NCBI RefSeq assembly: GCF_052857255.1
Contig: NC_135498.1
Location: 159,139,124 to 159,203,123, forward strand
Length of the DNA: 64,000 nucleotides
Direction: 5' to 3'
DNA from: Amblyomma americanum
Lineage: Eukaryota > Arthropoda > Arachnida > Ixodida > Ixodidae
The notes beneath the pieces are model-generated. The model saw nothing but the letters and a program-made list of their open reading frames with translations. It searched no databases and was not told where the DNA came from. Positions 47,753 through 59,000 of the stretch are shown here, in pieces. Position 1 is the first letter of the stretch. Every line of letters starts with the position of its first letter. The position numbers and the translations under genes are program-made.

Positions 47753-48394
47753 CTGGGAAGGAGAAATTGGGGTGGCTGCAAGCAACGCTCGCTAAAAGCA
47801 ACCTTAAAGTGATCACAATAAAATAACCTTTCAGCGTAACCCGTGGTACACCTAGTTAACTTTACTGTAGCGTACTGCTTATGCGATCAGCATCTTCTTG
47901 TTACGCTGCTCTCAGGAGAGGTTTCATAAAAGCACATGCATTCTTGAAGGCTATCACGTACATTGGCAATTTCATAAGTGCGTCTCTGCTGAGCTGTTGG
48001 TGAAGTGGGGTCCCACATATGCCGAGGTATTACATAAGGGATTTTGACCCGTTTCACATTTCGCTTCCGCACAAGTGCACCTGCCCCGAGAATAAACGCA
48101 GCTGCAGAGGAAGGATAGCCATGCCCTAGCACAAGGGCGCTTGTGCGGACATGACTAGCTTGCTTCACTCGTCGGAGAACACCGGCTGTATGCGCTGTGC
48201 TCTAATAGAAAGCACGACAGCTCGCGCGCTTTTTCCGACAGCACAAAAAAATTATTCTAAAATGTCCGCTCAGACGTGTCGCATTAGTCTGCCTTGCTTT
48301 GTAACCTTTTTTATCAAACTGATTCCATTCATTTTATACCCAGTCCAAATTTTGCGCGACCATTGCCATATTTCCGCCACCATGCAGTACTTAC

Positions 48395-48781
48395 CTGGGA
48401 GAAGAGCTCAAGGGCTTGCAGATTAAGCCACTTGTGGGTGGTCAAGTCGGCCAGAAGGTGCGCAAAGTAGTACTCTATGTGCGCCACCGTTTCAGACAAA
48501 ATGCTCGATATTAATGAGCTGTGCCGGTCGAACATCTGCTCCAAGTCGCAAAGCCGGTTAGGGTAGGCGAGCCGGCGCAAGGTCATGCACAGCGCTTTTG
48601 AGCCAGAGATCCTGACCCACTGCGCACTGTAGACCTCGCTTGGAATCAGCAGAGCTGATTCCTGCTCGCGCAGGTCCTCCTTTTGAATTCTAAATTTTCT
48701 GAAAAAAAAAACTGTGGATTCCATGGCGTCGATGTTAAGAAAGCCGCGCTCACACAGGTTTTTCCGAGCACGAGGCTGCAT
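48395..48781 (-). CDS. PIF/Harbinger-type transposase, exon 1
   Basis: The ATG at 48781 (MQPRARKNLCERG) gives 129 codons in phase 0, ending at a consensus donor CAG/GTAAGT. It contains KALCMTLRRLAYPNRLCDL and an FDRHSSLISSIL helix. These match the N-terminal helical domain of Harbinger-like transposases (ALCILLRRLAYP). Joined to the exon at 47752 the frame stays open and gives the expected family order. The intron is about 640 bp. No inverted repeats were identified around it. Confidence 0.72.
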
Positions 48782-51234
48782 TTGAAACCTTGGCTGCAGA
48801 AAAAGCGCAGAAGAGGCAACTTTTTGCTGGTGACGGGTACGACCTGTCGGCAGGCAAAGGAATTGAGGAGCCAGCCAAGACCCTCATCAGAGACCTGGCA
48901 AGGGTGTACGTAGCAGGCATTCTTGCACCTTCGCCATCCAGGCAGTTCCCATCACTGTGTTGCCAAGGGCCGCCAACACGGGGACTCCTTTCAGTACAAG
49001 AGGCTGTAGAACCTGAACTACTCCCTGCATTACTCACAGCAGTGGATATTGCAGTGACAGTGAGGCCTCTTTCTGATGTGTTTCTGAGCTGTATGTACTG
49101 CTTGGAATTTGTTCGCTTCACCTGGGGCTCTTTAACATGCAGTAGCATCGCACAGCACACAGGCATTTTTGCATTCGGCGAGCCTGCTGCATTTGTGGCC
49201 AAAATCAATTCGTAGCTCCCCACTCCAGCATCGCATGTAGCCCATGCGGACCTTTGGGACGTTACAGCCCATGTGACAAGGATTATTCACATTGATGTTG
49301 TGCTGTCCTCCAGAATTTCAACCAATGGCAAGTTAGAAATCTTGGGTGGGAAGAATAATTCTGAAGGACATAAAGTGTGTGGACCTTTACTGCTCTGTAA
49401 GCTGCGCCTGTGCAAATGGCAAGGTTTTTTTTTAATTTATAGTGCAGCCATGTCTTTATTGTTTAGAAATAGCAGCACCCCACAGACTTGTAGCGCTGCG
49501 TGTTGGCACTAGTCGGATACTTTTCATGCAGCCATAGCACTCGCAGAGCTTTGCGGTGTCCCTTCACCAACATCGTCAAGTCTGTATGTGGAGTGGAGCC
49601 TTCCTGCTGGGCATTTTGTGTCAGTGTACTGGTATGAGTCCAGCCACACACACAGACCGCTTATCCTCGGTAGTCACCTTCGTCATAATCTGCACGGACC
49701 TTGGCCTGGCTCCCCAATACAGTCTCGGTGAATCCAGGCCATCCTACTCGTAGGAGCCGTCATAGTAACAGCAGTGTCAATTCCCCTTTCAGCCTCGCTT
49801 GCTCAAGGTGATCAGTTCTGAAGTTTTCTTTTAACTGAGCGCAATAGCAGACATAGCCATTTACCTCTGCTACACTTCTCTAGTCCAACAAATCACCTCA
49901 GCACAGTGAATGTGCCTCGTGCTTTGAAGTAAGCTTGCTGCTTAGCCATTTCTCAGTGTATGGCGCACATGCCTTTTGTCCAGGCCAGTCTTGATTGACT
50001 AACACTGTTAGCATCAGGTGCCATGGAGGGGGTTGCCTAGCATCTTGGTGCCTAATGAAACATTGCACAATGACAAACTGGTCCTGGAAAACATGTTATA
50101 CTGTGTTGGCCATGCGGGTGCTGTGATCATACAAAGACATTCTGAAGTAGAGGCCTGCTGCTTGCAATGTGAACGCTGATGTACTCAATTACTAGTGACG
50201 TCGTCTCCAACTCTGGAGTCTGTCCTGCAGAAGGGTTCATGCTAGAGGAGTCCTACCCTAGGGTTTTACCTGCCTGTGCTCTGGTTGAGAGAACTGTAAA
50301 CATGCAAACCCTAGTGAAGCTTTTGGATGATTTTTGCCTATGCAGTGACTCATTTGATACAGCTAGCTTTGAAGCAGTATGCAAGGGCAACATAGCTGTG
50401 TTCGTGAGAACTGCATATTATTGTGTGCTAGAGTCAAAATTGCTCCATTTGTACAGCATGCCATCCTGCAGTTGAGTCACAAGACAATGTAGTGTCATTA
50501 CAATTATTCTTACAGCTAAAAGCATATCGAGTGCTCTTCTGTCGATAAACATACCACTGTCACAGTCTATTACTGGCTAATATGTCAGGACCATCACAGA
50601 ATGACGTTCCCTTAGCCATTTCCTTAGTAGCTGCACTCGTGCCTTTTTGTAGAATTTGCAGCACTTCTTGCAGGTTGATATCACATTGTCATAGTGAATG
50701 GTTTTGCAAAAACGTTTAAATATTTTCAAGCGCACATTTGCCCGTCAGAACCCATAATTTGGAGTCTCATGTTCTCTAGTCATGGCTTGCCTGAATTCAA
50801 TGCCTCTCACATTGGTCCAGCATTTACTGCTGGTTTCAAGATATTTATGCATCAAAATGGACCACTGCACCATGTATTCCTGCATAATGGTGTTACTGGA
50901 GATTTGGTCTGAACACCTTAGTCCACACTCAGGAAAGTCACTGATAAAAAACGGCTAGCTCAGTCAGATACAAGTGAAATATGCGGCAAGTCTTTGACGC
51001 AACAGGGTCTTTATGTGCACAGCTGCTGGTGGACTGGAAATTGAAGGCAGCATTCATTGTGCTGCACCCGGATCTCGTTTCGTTTGTCCTGCAGAAACAA
51101 GTGATGACATGTGACATGTCTGGTTCCTCCTTCATGACCACACGAGGCAGTTTTTGACTGAAACCTCCGCCCAGGACTTTCCAGGTACAGGTGCCCCAAA
51201 AGTAATACGGAGCACGCGAGTGGCGGCCGAAATG
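48782..51234. other. Non-coding or unrecognised stretch
   Basis: A 141-codon plus-strand frame (48790-49215) begins overlapping the Harbinger exon on the other strand. It has no motif I recognise, so I do not call it a gene. The rest has only short frames. Confidence 0.35.
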
Positions 51235-51420
51235 GAAAAAACTGCATGCCACCGCGCTCTATCAGCAGATGCGCAGTAAAGAGCGAGGGTACGTCGGCAC
51301 ATCCGGCTGACCCATCTTGACAACTTGATGCTCGCGTTATCGCCGCCACGAGCGAAGCTATGCTGCTACCGTCACTGCTCGCCAGGGGCGCTTTCAATAA
51401 ATGATGCATGGGTTTGCTGT
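51235..51420 (-). repeat. Interspersed repeat, inverted partner of 60475-60660
   Basis: About 185 bp that match the reverse complement of 60475-60660 at roughly 90% by eye, e.g. the shared TGCTACCGTCACTGCTCGCC. Neither copy has an open frame I recognise. They flank the Tc1 relics and gypsy 2. Confidence 0.75.
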
Positions 51421-52050
51421 TTGTTCGCGCCGTGTAGAAAGTTGGAGTTCAGTAGCTTGCGCTTTTTTCTTTTTCAGGAATGCCACCATATTCAGCCTGC
51501 GGGTACCGCCGTGGCTCGCTCTTCGCTTCGCAGCGAGTTTGTGACAATGAAAACAGAGAAAACTTCACGAAGGACGCAGAACGGAAAGACGACACGCTGA
51601 GCTAACAAGTGATCGTCTTCCCTTTCTGCGTCCTTCGTGAAGTTTGCACTCTTTTTATTGGGATGAATAACGAACTAGCTCATGATGTGTTCTGCGGGTT
51701 TGCGCGCGAGCTATAGAATACAAACGCTCGTCCATCGCTTTGGCAAGTGTGGTCAACTTTTTCTTCGTAAGGAAGCGTATGAAAAAAGGATAGCATGCAT
51801 GTGTTGTCTTCGTTATCTTCATTATAAAGATAGGGCCTCAAGAGTATAGCAGTTGAGCTAAATAAGGATCACTTCCCTCAGCAGATTTGTTTTCTTACAC
51901 TGGAGGAAAAAAAAAACAGAACACGAGGTTGTCGCTTATTCAGTCGTCCGCGATCGGCTATATTTTGCGAACATGTAAGAAGAAAGGGGCAACAGGGTGG
52001 AGTCGATTAAAAAAAAGCTTTCAAAGGCACTTTTTATGCAGACTTGAACT

Positions 52051-53317
52051 TTAATGCCGGGTAAAGCTCCCGCTGATGATATCGGCCATGCGCCGAGGAA
52101 GGGACTCGTATAAAGAGTCGACGTATCCGGGTTGCTCTCGGAGTTTGTCCCACTCCGTCTTGACTGCCTCCCAGAGGTCATCTGGACGCGTGCTGTGATT
52201 CATACGCGACAGACTACTTTTCAAAGTTCCCCAAACGTTCTCAATGATGTTCATATCGCCGCCTTTTGGAGTCCACTCCAATAGCTGCACAGCCCGTTCC
52301 TCAAGCAAGGCCTTCACAACTCGCGCAGTGTGGACGTGGCTGTAGTCTTGCTGCAGGAGGAATATTCTATCTTTAAATGGCCCGTCCAACGCGCACGGGA
52401 TGAGATGGTGGTCTAGGACGTCGCAGTGGCTGGCTCCGTTAAACTTTGATGGAAGTTTAATAAGGGGGCCGAGGCCTTCTGCAGTGACAGATCCCCGGAC
52501 GTTCACGGCACAACGACCACTGCTGACTACTTGCGTCGTGAAGTCGGGTAGGTACCAATGTGCGAAAAAATAATGCGTTGATCAGCTCCTACGTAATATA
52601 TATTTAAAAAGACTAATTTAACTCAAAACCTCGATTGTCCGGCCAGGGGTAAAAGAAAAACCCTTTTTGGCTCATAAAACTTAAATAACTGCTGCAAGAG
52701 GACTAGCGAAGAAAAACAGTTTCATTTCTCTACTTATACGCGCACATGGCTTACTGTGCTTTAGACCGCTCTGCTCTTTACTTCACACAAATCAGTCTTA
52801 TTCGGACATACCTGCAATTGCATGGACGCCATACACGCCGCTGCTGGTCCCATCTTGAAGAGAATGTTGACTCATCTGTAAAGATCACTTGTCGCCAGTC
52901 GTCCACAGTCCACTGCTCATGGGCGCGAGCAAATGCAAAGCGCTGTTCTTTTTGTCTTGCCAATAAATACGGTTTCTGCGCCGCCGCACATCCACTTAAT
53001 CCGGCTTCCTGGAGACGGTTTCGAATGGTGCTGAGACTGATGTCTAGGCCGAGGGCATCTCGAATTTCTTTTGCACATTGAAAAGGATCCGCAACGGCTG
53101 CAGCGACGATCAGTTGGTCAGCCTCAGCCGAAGTGCACCGCTCGCGACCTGGACGGGGAGCATCGCCAAGGCGGCCGCCTTCATCCCTGTAAGCTTGTAA
53201 TATACTATTGCCTGCAGTCATCGACCTTCCAGTCCTGCGGCATATTTCCTGTTGCGGCACACCCTGCGCGCACAGAACATTTTCGCGCGTAACTTCCAAT
53301 GGAACTCGGGGCGGCAT
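52051..53317 (-). pseudogene. Tc1/mariner-type transposase, copy 1
   Basis: The ATG at 53317 (MPPRVPLEVTREN) opens helix-turn-helix DNA-binding domains (QEICRRTGRS; SLSTIRNRLQEAGLSG) and the start of the DDE nuclease (WRQVIFTDESTFSS). The frame closes near 52780. After about 240 bp of AT-rich sequence it resumes with GLGPLIKLP, the second catalytic Asp (LLQQDYSHVHT) and the third acidic residue (IENVWGTL). It ends at 52051. The spacing of D and E fits D34E Tc1 elements. A GT at 52811 could be a splice donor, but I could not fix an acceptor, so it may be an intron or an insertion. No terminal inverted repeats defined. Confidence 0.82.
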
Positions 53318-53377
53318 TTTTCGTCAAATGGGGATTTCCGCAACGTTCGTTGATATATATGTGCGCATGGGCGTGTC

Positions 53378-53755
53378 TTGCAAAAGGCGTCTAGCCTTCT
53401 CATCGATTATCAAGGCGATAGCATCAACGAAGGCAGCTCCTGCGACGTTCTCGACCACCATCTTATCCCATATGACTCGGACGGCCTTTTTAACGATGTC
53501 TTCCAGCATCAAGACTATAGTGCCGTCCACATTGCGGGAGTCATGAATGTCTTACTGGAAGAACGGGCTGTGCTGCTGTTGGAGTGGACGCCAAAGGACG
53601 CCGATTTGAAAAGTGAGGTCGTTTGGTGAACGTTGGAAAGCAATATATTTCGTATCAGCCTCAGAACGAGTCCAGATGACCTTTGGGTGGGAGGCTGTAA
53701 GAATATATGGGACAACCTCCGAAAGCGACGTCGACTCCTTCTACGAGTCTGATAA
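53378..53755 (+). pseudogene. Tc1-like transposase, copy 2 (C-terminal relic, plus strand)
   Basis: The frame reads SCDVLDHHLIPYDSDGLF, HQDYSAVHIAGVM and LLEWTPKDADL, closely parallel to copy 1 (CDVLDHHLIPCALDGPF, DYSHVHTARVV, LLEWTPKGGDM). It then shifts frame and continues to an SFYESD-like end near 53755. The N-terminal half is absent. It lies head-to-head with copy 1, about 60 bp from the latter's start codon. Confidence 0.78.
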
Positions 53756-53757
53756 TA

Positions 53758-53998
53758 AATTTTTATGTAGCAAGAGCATCTGTGGCCAAAGATCGCCATG
53801 GCACAAAGTAGTCTGTTCTACTCAAGGTGGGGTTAAAGACCCATTTCCCAAGTATTTCATCCTAAAGAAGCCGAGCACCAGGCAGGGGAAAGCTTGTACC
53901 GTATCACCGGTGGGTACCAAGCGGCGCTGGGGATCGAACCCCGCACCCCCCGCATGCGAGGCTGATGCTCAAACGACTATAGGCCACCGCTGCGGTGC
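53758..53998 (-). mobile_element. tRNA-derived SINE, copy 2
   Basis: The reverse complement of the SINE at 299-548. The minus strand carries GGGGTTCGATCCCC at the B box and a degraded A box (GGCCTATAGTCG). The 3' end (TTTTTATG...) is at 53758, against the end of the Tc1 relic. It is more diverged than copy 1, and I could not define a target duplication. Confidence 0.8.
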
Positions 53999-54225
53999 TT
54001 ATAAGAATCTACTTTTTGGCACTTGGCCTGTCGTCAACCTGAGGGGGGCTTTACCGGTTATGAAACTGTTGAGTTTGCATAAAACGGCCCCTTTGGAGGC
54101 TTTTTTTAACTGTTTCCTTCCTGCCACTCATTCCTACATTTATTCATTTAACTTTTTGTTCTCTAGTGTAAGAAAGTCAATTTGTCTAGAAGAAATTGGT
54201 CTGGAGTTATTAGCGCACTTGCTAT

Positions 54226-54666
54226 TGCCGCGAAACTTGCTTTTTGTCTGGAACCTGCTGCTCTCGCTCGCGGGGCGAACTTTTGGCTCAGTCACCCCCC
54301 GGCGCTGCTTCGCTTGGGGGATCTTATCGCGGCAGGCACGCCGCATTATCAATTTTCTGGGAGCGAGACGCGACCAGAGTTATCTCGATTTTTCCTAGCC
54401 TCGCGCAAGTGTGCCTACTATGTTCTGGAACTTTCCTTGCCGCCTTTAAAATCGAGCACGGCTAAGAGCGGCGGGCATTCTGTTAGTCGACGACCGCCGA
54501 GCACGTTCGCTGCTATCGCCGCCGCTGAGTTTTCAGAGCGGTTCTTAGTGGGCGCAAGCCAGCCTATTAAAGTATTCTCTTACGAGCTGCTATGTGCCTT
54601 CCTCAAGACCGGACCCCAGTCGGTGCTACGTGACCCCGGCGGAGTTCCCGTCACCACCTCGTGACA
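54226..54666 (+). repeat. 5' LTR of gypsy 2
   Basis: 441 bp from TGCCGCGAAACTT to CCTCGTGACA. Compared with the 3' LTR I see four substitutions, all within the first 90 bp. The remaining roughly 350 bp look identical. It holds the presumed promoter; TATTAAAGTATTC near the middle-3' part is a possible TATA-like site. Confidence 0.93.
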
Positions 54667-54668
54667 TC

Positions 54669-54685
54669 TGGTGGAGGTGCGGGGT
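54669..54685 (+). other. Primer binding site of gypsy 2
   Basis: TGGTGGAGGTGCGGGGT begins 2 bases after the LTR, with the TGG complementary to a tRNA CCA end. Gypsy 1 has the near-identical TGGAGGAGGTGCGGGG in the same place. The implied tRNA 3' end (…CACCTCCACCA) would need a tRNA set to name. Confidence 0.75.
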
Positions 54686-54869
54686 ACATGCACCCAACCC
54701 AACCTGGAAGATCCACCGTAGAGAACGAGAGCCAAGAAGATCCCGAGGTACGACACAGCCGCCGTCTTCAAGGCCTGCAAGCTCAGCACGGATTACTACC
54801 GGATCCTACTCGACAACGACAACAAGCTCCAGCGCCCACCATGACCGAGCCAGCGACGTCCCCCCTGTC

Positions 54870-56033
54870 ATGCTCCACCAGCCACGGGTGCCTTCAACCT
54901 TCCACGGCTACCCTGGCGACGACCCGGAAGATTGGATAGACAACTTTGAGCGCGTGGCTACATTTAACAGGTGGGAAGATGACATGAAGCTCCGCTATGT
55001 TTTCTTTTCCCTTGACGGTCCTGCAAGAACGTGGTACGAAAACCACGAGACTACCTTGAAGACCTGGAAATTATTCAAGTCTGAAGTCGTGAAGGCGTTT
55101 ACCAACATTCTCCGGAAGGAAAAGGCGCAGATGCTGCTGGACTCACGGATGCAGCACCCAAATGAAACTGTCAGCATGTACGTCGAAGAAATGCAGCGTC
55201 TTTTCCGCCGAGCTGACCCGAATATGACGGAGGAGAAGAGAACCGGATATCTAATGCGGGGCGTAAAGGAGTCTCTTTTCGCTGGCCTCGTAAGAAATCC
55301 GCCCAAGACTGTCGCCGAATTCGCCGAAGAAGCGTCAACGATTGAGAAGACCCTGGACGCCCGCACAAGGCAGTACAACCGACCACTGCAGGTCTGCTCC
55401 AGCTTTCCGGACACGACGACTACAACCAGCGACTTGCGGGAGATCATCCGTGAAATCGCCCGCGAAGAACTACGCCGGCTGCTGCCATCATCTTCACAAC
55501 CTCAAGTAGCGAGCCTGACGGAAGTCGTCCGTGAAGAAGTGCGGCATGCGCTTGGCTCCCCTTCTGTGACGACTGAACCTCAAGCTCCAGCCATGAGTTA
55601 CGTCGCTGCAGTACGCAAGCCCGCGCCTCGACGTGCCACCCCAAGCCCTATTCGACGTGAGCCAGCAGTGCTGGACCGCCGCCCTCCGGGCCCCGCCCAC
55701 CCGACCTACGAACAACGTTCGGGCCCAAGGAAATGCGACACCTGGAGAACCCGTGACAACCGTCCGCTGTGCTTCCACTGCGGTGAAGCCGGTCACGTCC
55801 TGCGTCACTGCCCGTTCCGACGCATCGGTCTTCGCGGATTCGCCGTTGACGCACCACGACCACGCTTCGGCCAACATCCACAAGAAATCTACGACTACCT
55901 GCGCCGCGACGAATACGTGTCGAGCCGATTTTCCCGCTCACCCTCGCCGCGAGCCTCGCGCTTCACGTCTCCCCGCCACAGCTACGCAGCGGCTGTGCGA
56001 GGAAGGTCCCCCAGACCCCGTAGGGGAAACTGA
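54870..56033 (+). CDS. gag of gypsy 2
   Basis: Structural polyprotein of the particle. From the ATG at 54870 (MLHQPRVPSTF) it has 387 codons. They comprise a capsid-like domain (DWIDNFERVATFNRWEDD, ARTWYENHE, MYVEEMQRLF), one CCHC knuckle (CFHCGEAGHVLRHC) at about codon 305, and an Arg/Ser-rich tail (RSPSPRASR). The corresponding gypsy 1 start (MSTPIMLQQ) aligns to an upstream ATG at 54841. That ATG is out of frame here, with a C6 run between (54860-54865), so either the start has moved or one base was gained or lost. The frame is also open upstream into the LTR, but without ATG. It ends GGA AAC TGA. Confidence 0.88.
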   Translation: MLHQPRVPSTFHGYPGDDPEDWIDNFERVATFNRWEDDMKLRYVFFSLDGPARTWYENHETTLKTWKLFKSEVVKAFTNILRKEKAQMLLDSRMQHPNETVSMYVEEMQRLFRRADPNMTEEKRTGYLMRGVKESLFAGLVRNPPKTVAEFAEEASTIEKTLDARTRQYNRPLQVCSSFPDTTTTTSDLREIIREIAREELRRLLPSSSQPQVASLTEVVREEVRHALGSPSVTTEPQAPAMSYVAAVRKPAPRRATPSPIRREPAVLDRRPPGPAHPTYEQRSGPRKCDTWRTRDNRPLCFHCGEAGHVLRHCPFRRIGLRGFAVDAPRPRFGQHPQEIYDYLRRDEYVSSRFSRSPSPRASRFTSPRHSYAAAVRGRSPRPRRGN

Positions 56034-56087
56034 AAACAGCAACCTTAGGAGGTGAGGTTGCTTCCCGGCAAAAAACGAAGACCCTCC
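56024..56087 (+). promoter_or_regulatory. Putative -1 ribosomal frameshift signal at gag-pol (gypsy 2)
   Basis: GGGAAAC (56024-56030) lies in the gag phase as G GGA AAC, directly before the gag TGA (56031-56033). A hairpin follows: arms GCAACCT (56039-56045) and AGGTTGC (56055-56061), loop of 9, extendable by an A-T pair. Loop bases GGAGG (56048-56052) can pair with CCTCC (56083-56087), giving an H-type pseudoknot. The heptamer, spacing and fold match known retroviral -1 sites, and gypsy 1 has the same arrangement. Function is inference. Confidence 0.7.
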
Positions 56088-59000
56088 AACGACGAGAACT
56101 CACGGCGACGCCGCACCGACGACGACACGACGCAACTTAGAGACCCCCAGGCCACCGACATCGACAAGCCCCTGCAGCCGCAGTCGCAATCACCGACCAA
56201 GCCGTGACCCGACGCCGAAAGTTACGTGCAACGCAAGAGCAAGGACTTCCGATCTAGAGGTGACTGTCGACGGCCGAAACGTTACTGCTCTAATCGACAC
56301 GGGAGCTGACTATTCCGTGCTGAGTGGTTCCTTCGCCGACCGGATCAAGAAAGTGACGACGACTTGGGATGGCCCGCAGATACGCACAGCAGGCGGACAC
56401 CTCATCACGCCATCAGGAAGGTGCACTGCGAGACTGACTGTCAACGGACACACATATCCGACAGTATTCGTCGTCCTTCAGAAATGTTCCCGTGACGTCA
56501 TTCTGGGGATGGACTTCTTGACACAGCACCACGCAGTCATCGACCTCAAGTCCAAGTCCATCACGCTTTCGACGGACGAAGCTTCACCTCCGAAAACGAC
56601 CCCAGAGCATTCAAAGGCCCTCAGTGTTCTCGATGAAGAACTAACCATCCCACCCCGGTCCAGCGTCATCGTCCCCGTCTGTGCAAGAAATTTCGAAGAC
56701 GCAGAAGGCATCATCGAGGGAAACACGCAGTTGCTCTTAGACCGACGACTTGGCATCGCAAGAGGCATCGCTCATTTGCGGCATGGAAAATCCGAAGTAC
56801 TGGTCACGAACTTCAGCGAAGAATACCGACACCTCAACAGAGGCACTACAATTGCGTTCTTGGACGAAGCAACTGATTTACTGGACGCCTTCATCATCTC
56901 CGACGAACCTGCAAATGACAGCCTAAAGCAAGACCATGCTCCCACGTTCGCCATCAACCCAGCATTACCCCGGGACCGACAAGAGAAAATCACCCTTCTT
57001 CTTCAAAGTTACAGCGAATGTTTCGCCTCGTCATCAAAGGTGCGACAAACGACGATAGCCAAACATCGAATTATAACCGACGAACACACCAGACCTCTCC
57101 GCCAAAGCCCTTACCGTGTGTCGCCGCGAGAACGACCGGCCATCCGGGACCAAGTAGAGGAAATGCTTCGCGACGACGTCATCCAACCTTCGAAGAGCCC
57201 ATGGGCGGCACCGGTCGTTCTAGTGAGAAAGAAAGACGGTGCTCTTCGATTCTGCGTCGATTATCGGCGACTGAACAAGATTACGAAAAAAGACGTCTAC
57301 CCCCTCCCGAGGATCGACGACACTCTGGACAGGCTCTGCCACGCCAAGTATTTCTCGTCGATGGATCTCAAGAGTGGATATTGGCAGATTGAAGTCGACG
57401 AAAGAGATCGGGAAAAGACTGCATTCATCACACCGGACGGACTGTACGAGTTCAAAGTCATGCCATTTGGGCTTTGCTCCGCACCCGCAACTTTTCAAAG
57501 GGTAATGGACACAGTGTTGGCAGGCCTCAAATGGCAAACCTGTCTCGTCTATCTAGACGACGTTGTAGTCTTCGCAGCGAGCTTCGAGGAACACCTCCGG
57601 AGGCTGAAGGCAGTACTCGACGCAATCAAGTTATCCGGACTTACCCTGAAGCCTGAAAAGTGCCGGTTTGCCTACCACGAACTATTGTTTCTCGGCCACA
57701 TCATCAGCAAGGACGGCGTGCGCCCCGACCCGCAGAAGACAGCCGCCATTGCCAATTTCCCGCAGCCTCAGGACAAGAAGGCGGTCCGCAGATTTCTGGG
57801 ATTGTGTGCTTATTACAGACGCTTTGTGAGGAATTTTTCGCGCGTCGCGGAACCTCTGACCAAGCTCTCCAAGGCAGACGTACCATTCACATGGAATTCG
57901 GCACAAGCGGAAGCCTTCAACGAACTTCAGCGTCTCCTGCAGTCTCCACCGGTGCTAGGGCACTTTGACGAAAACGCCGAGACAGAAATCCATACCGACG
58001 CAAGCAGCTTTGGTCTAGGCGCCGTGCTCGTCCAGAAAAACGAAGGAGTCGAAAAAGTAATAGCATATGCAAGTCGTTCATTGTCGAAAGCAGAAGCGAA
58101 CTATTCGACCACTGAAAAGGAGTGCCTTGCGATCGTCTGGGCTACATCGAAGTTTCGTCCCTACTTGTATGGACGCCCGTTCAAGGTTGTGAGCGACCAC
58201 CATGCATTGTGCTGGCTGGCTAACTTGAAGGACCCCTCTGGCCGTCTCGCTCGATGGAGCTTGCGCCTCCAAGAATTCGACGTCACGGTGGTCTACAAGT
58301 ATGGGCGAAAGCACTCCGACGCTGACTGCCTGTCACGAGCCCCTGTCGACACGCCGCCAAAAGACGATGACGACGACGCTTTCCTTGGACTGCTAAGTTC
58401 CAGCGACTTCGCACGACAGCAACAATCTGATCCTGACATACAGCGCCTGTACGAGTATCTTGAGGGGAAGTCTCCTTCACCTCCTGCCCTCTTCAGGCGT
58501 GGACTATCGTCCTACTGTCTGCAACAGGGAATCGTCGTGAAGAAGAATTTCTCACCGAACAAGGCCGCCTACCTTCTCGTCGTCCCGAAGAGCCTTCGGG
58601 AGGAAATTCTGCAGGCTTCGCATGACGAACCAATGGCTGGCCACCTCGGGTTTACTCGCACCCTCCGCCGAATCCAAGAGAGATATTACTGGCCTCGTCT
58701 GTCCTCCGACGTCGCGCACTACGTTAAGAGTTGTCGTGAATGCCAACGCCGGAAAACGCCACCGAAAAGACCAGCAGGGTTCCTGCAGCCCATTCGACCG
58801 CCATCAAGACCTTTCCAGGAGGTCGGTATGGACCTACTTGGCCCCTTCCCAACATCAACGACGGGCAACAAGTGGATTATTGTGGCGACCGATTATCTCA
58901 CCAGGTACGCCGAAGCAAAGGCCCTCCCGAACGGCACAGCAGCAGAAGTCGCCAAATTCTTCGTCGAATCCATTCTTTTACGACACGGCGCCCCCGAAAT

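Noticed and set aside
48790..49215. 141-codon plus-strand open frame
   Set aside because: No recognisable domain and no splice or conservation evidence. Kept as unrecognised sequence.
53613..54398. 261-codon plus-strand open frame
   Set aside because: A chance fusion of the Tc1 relic, the antisense of SINE copy 2 and the gypsy 2 LTR; no single protein.
54594..54869. N-terminal extension of gypsy 2 gag into the LTR
   Set aside because: The frame is open but lacks an ATG and would cross the LTR end and primer binding site.
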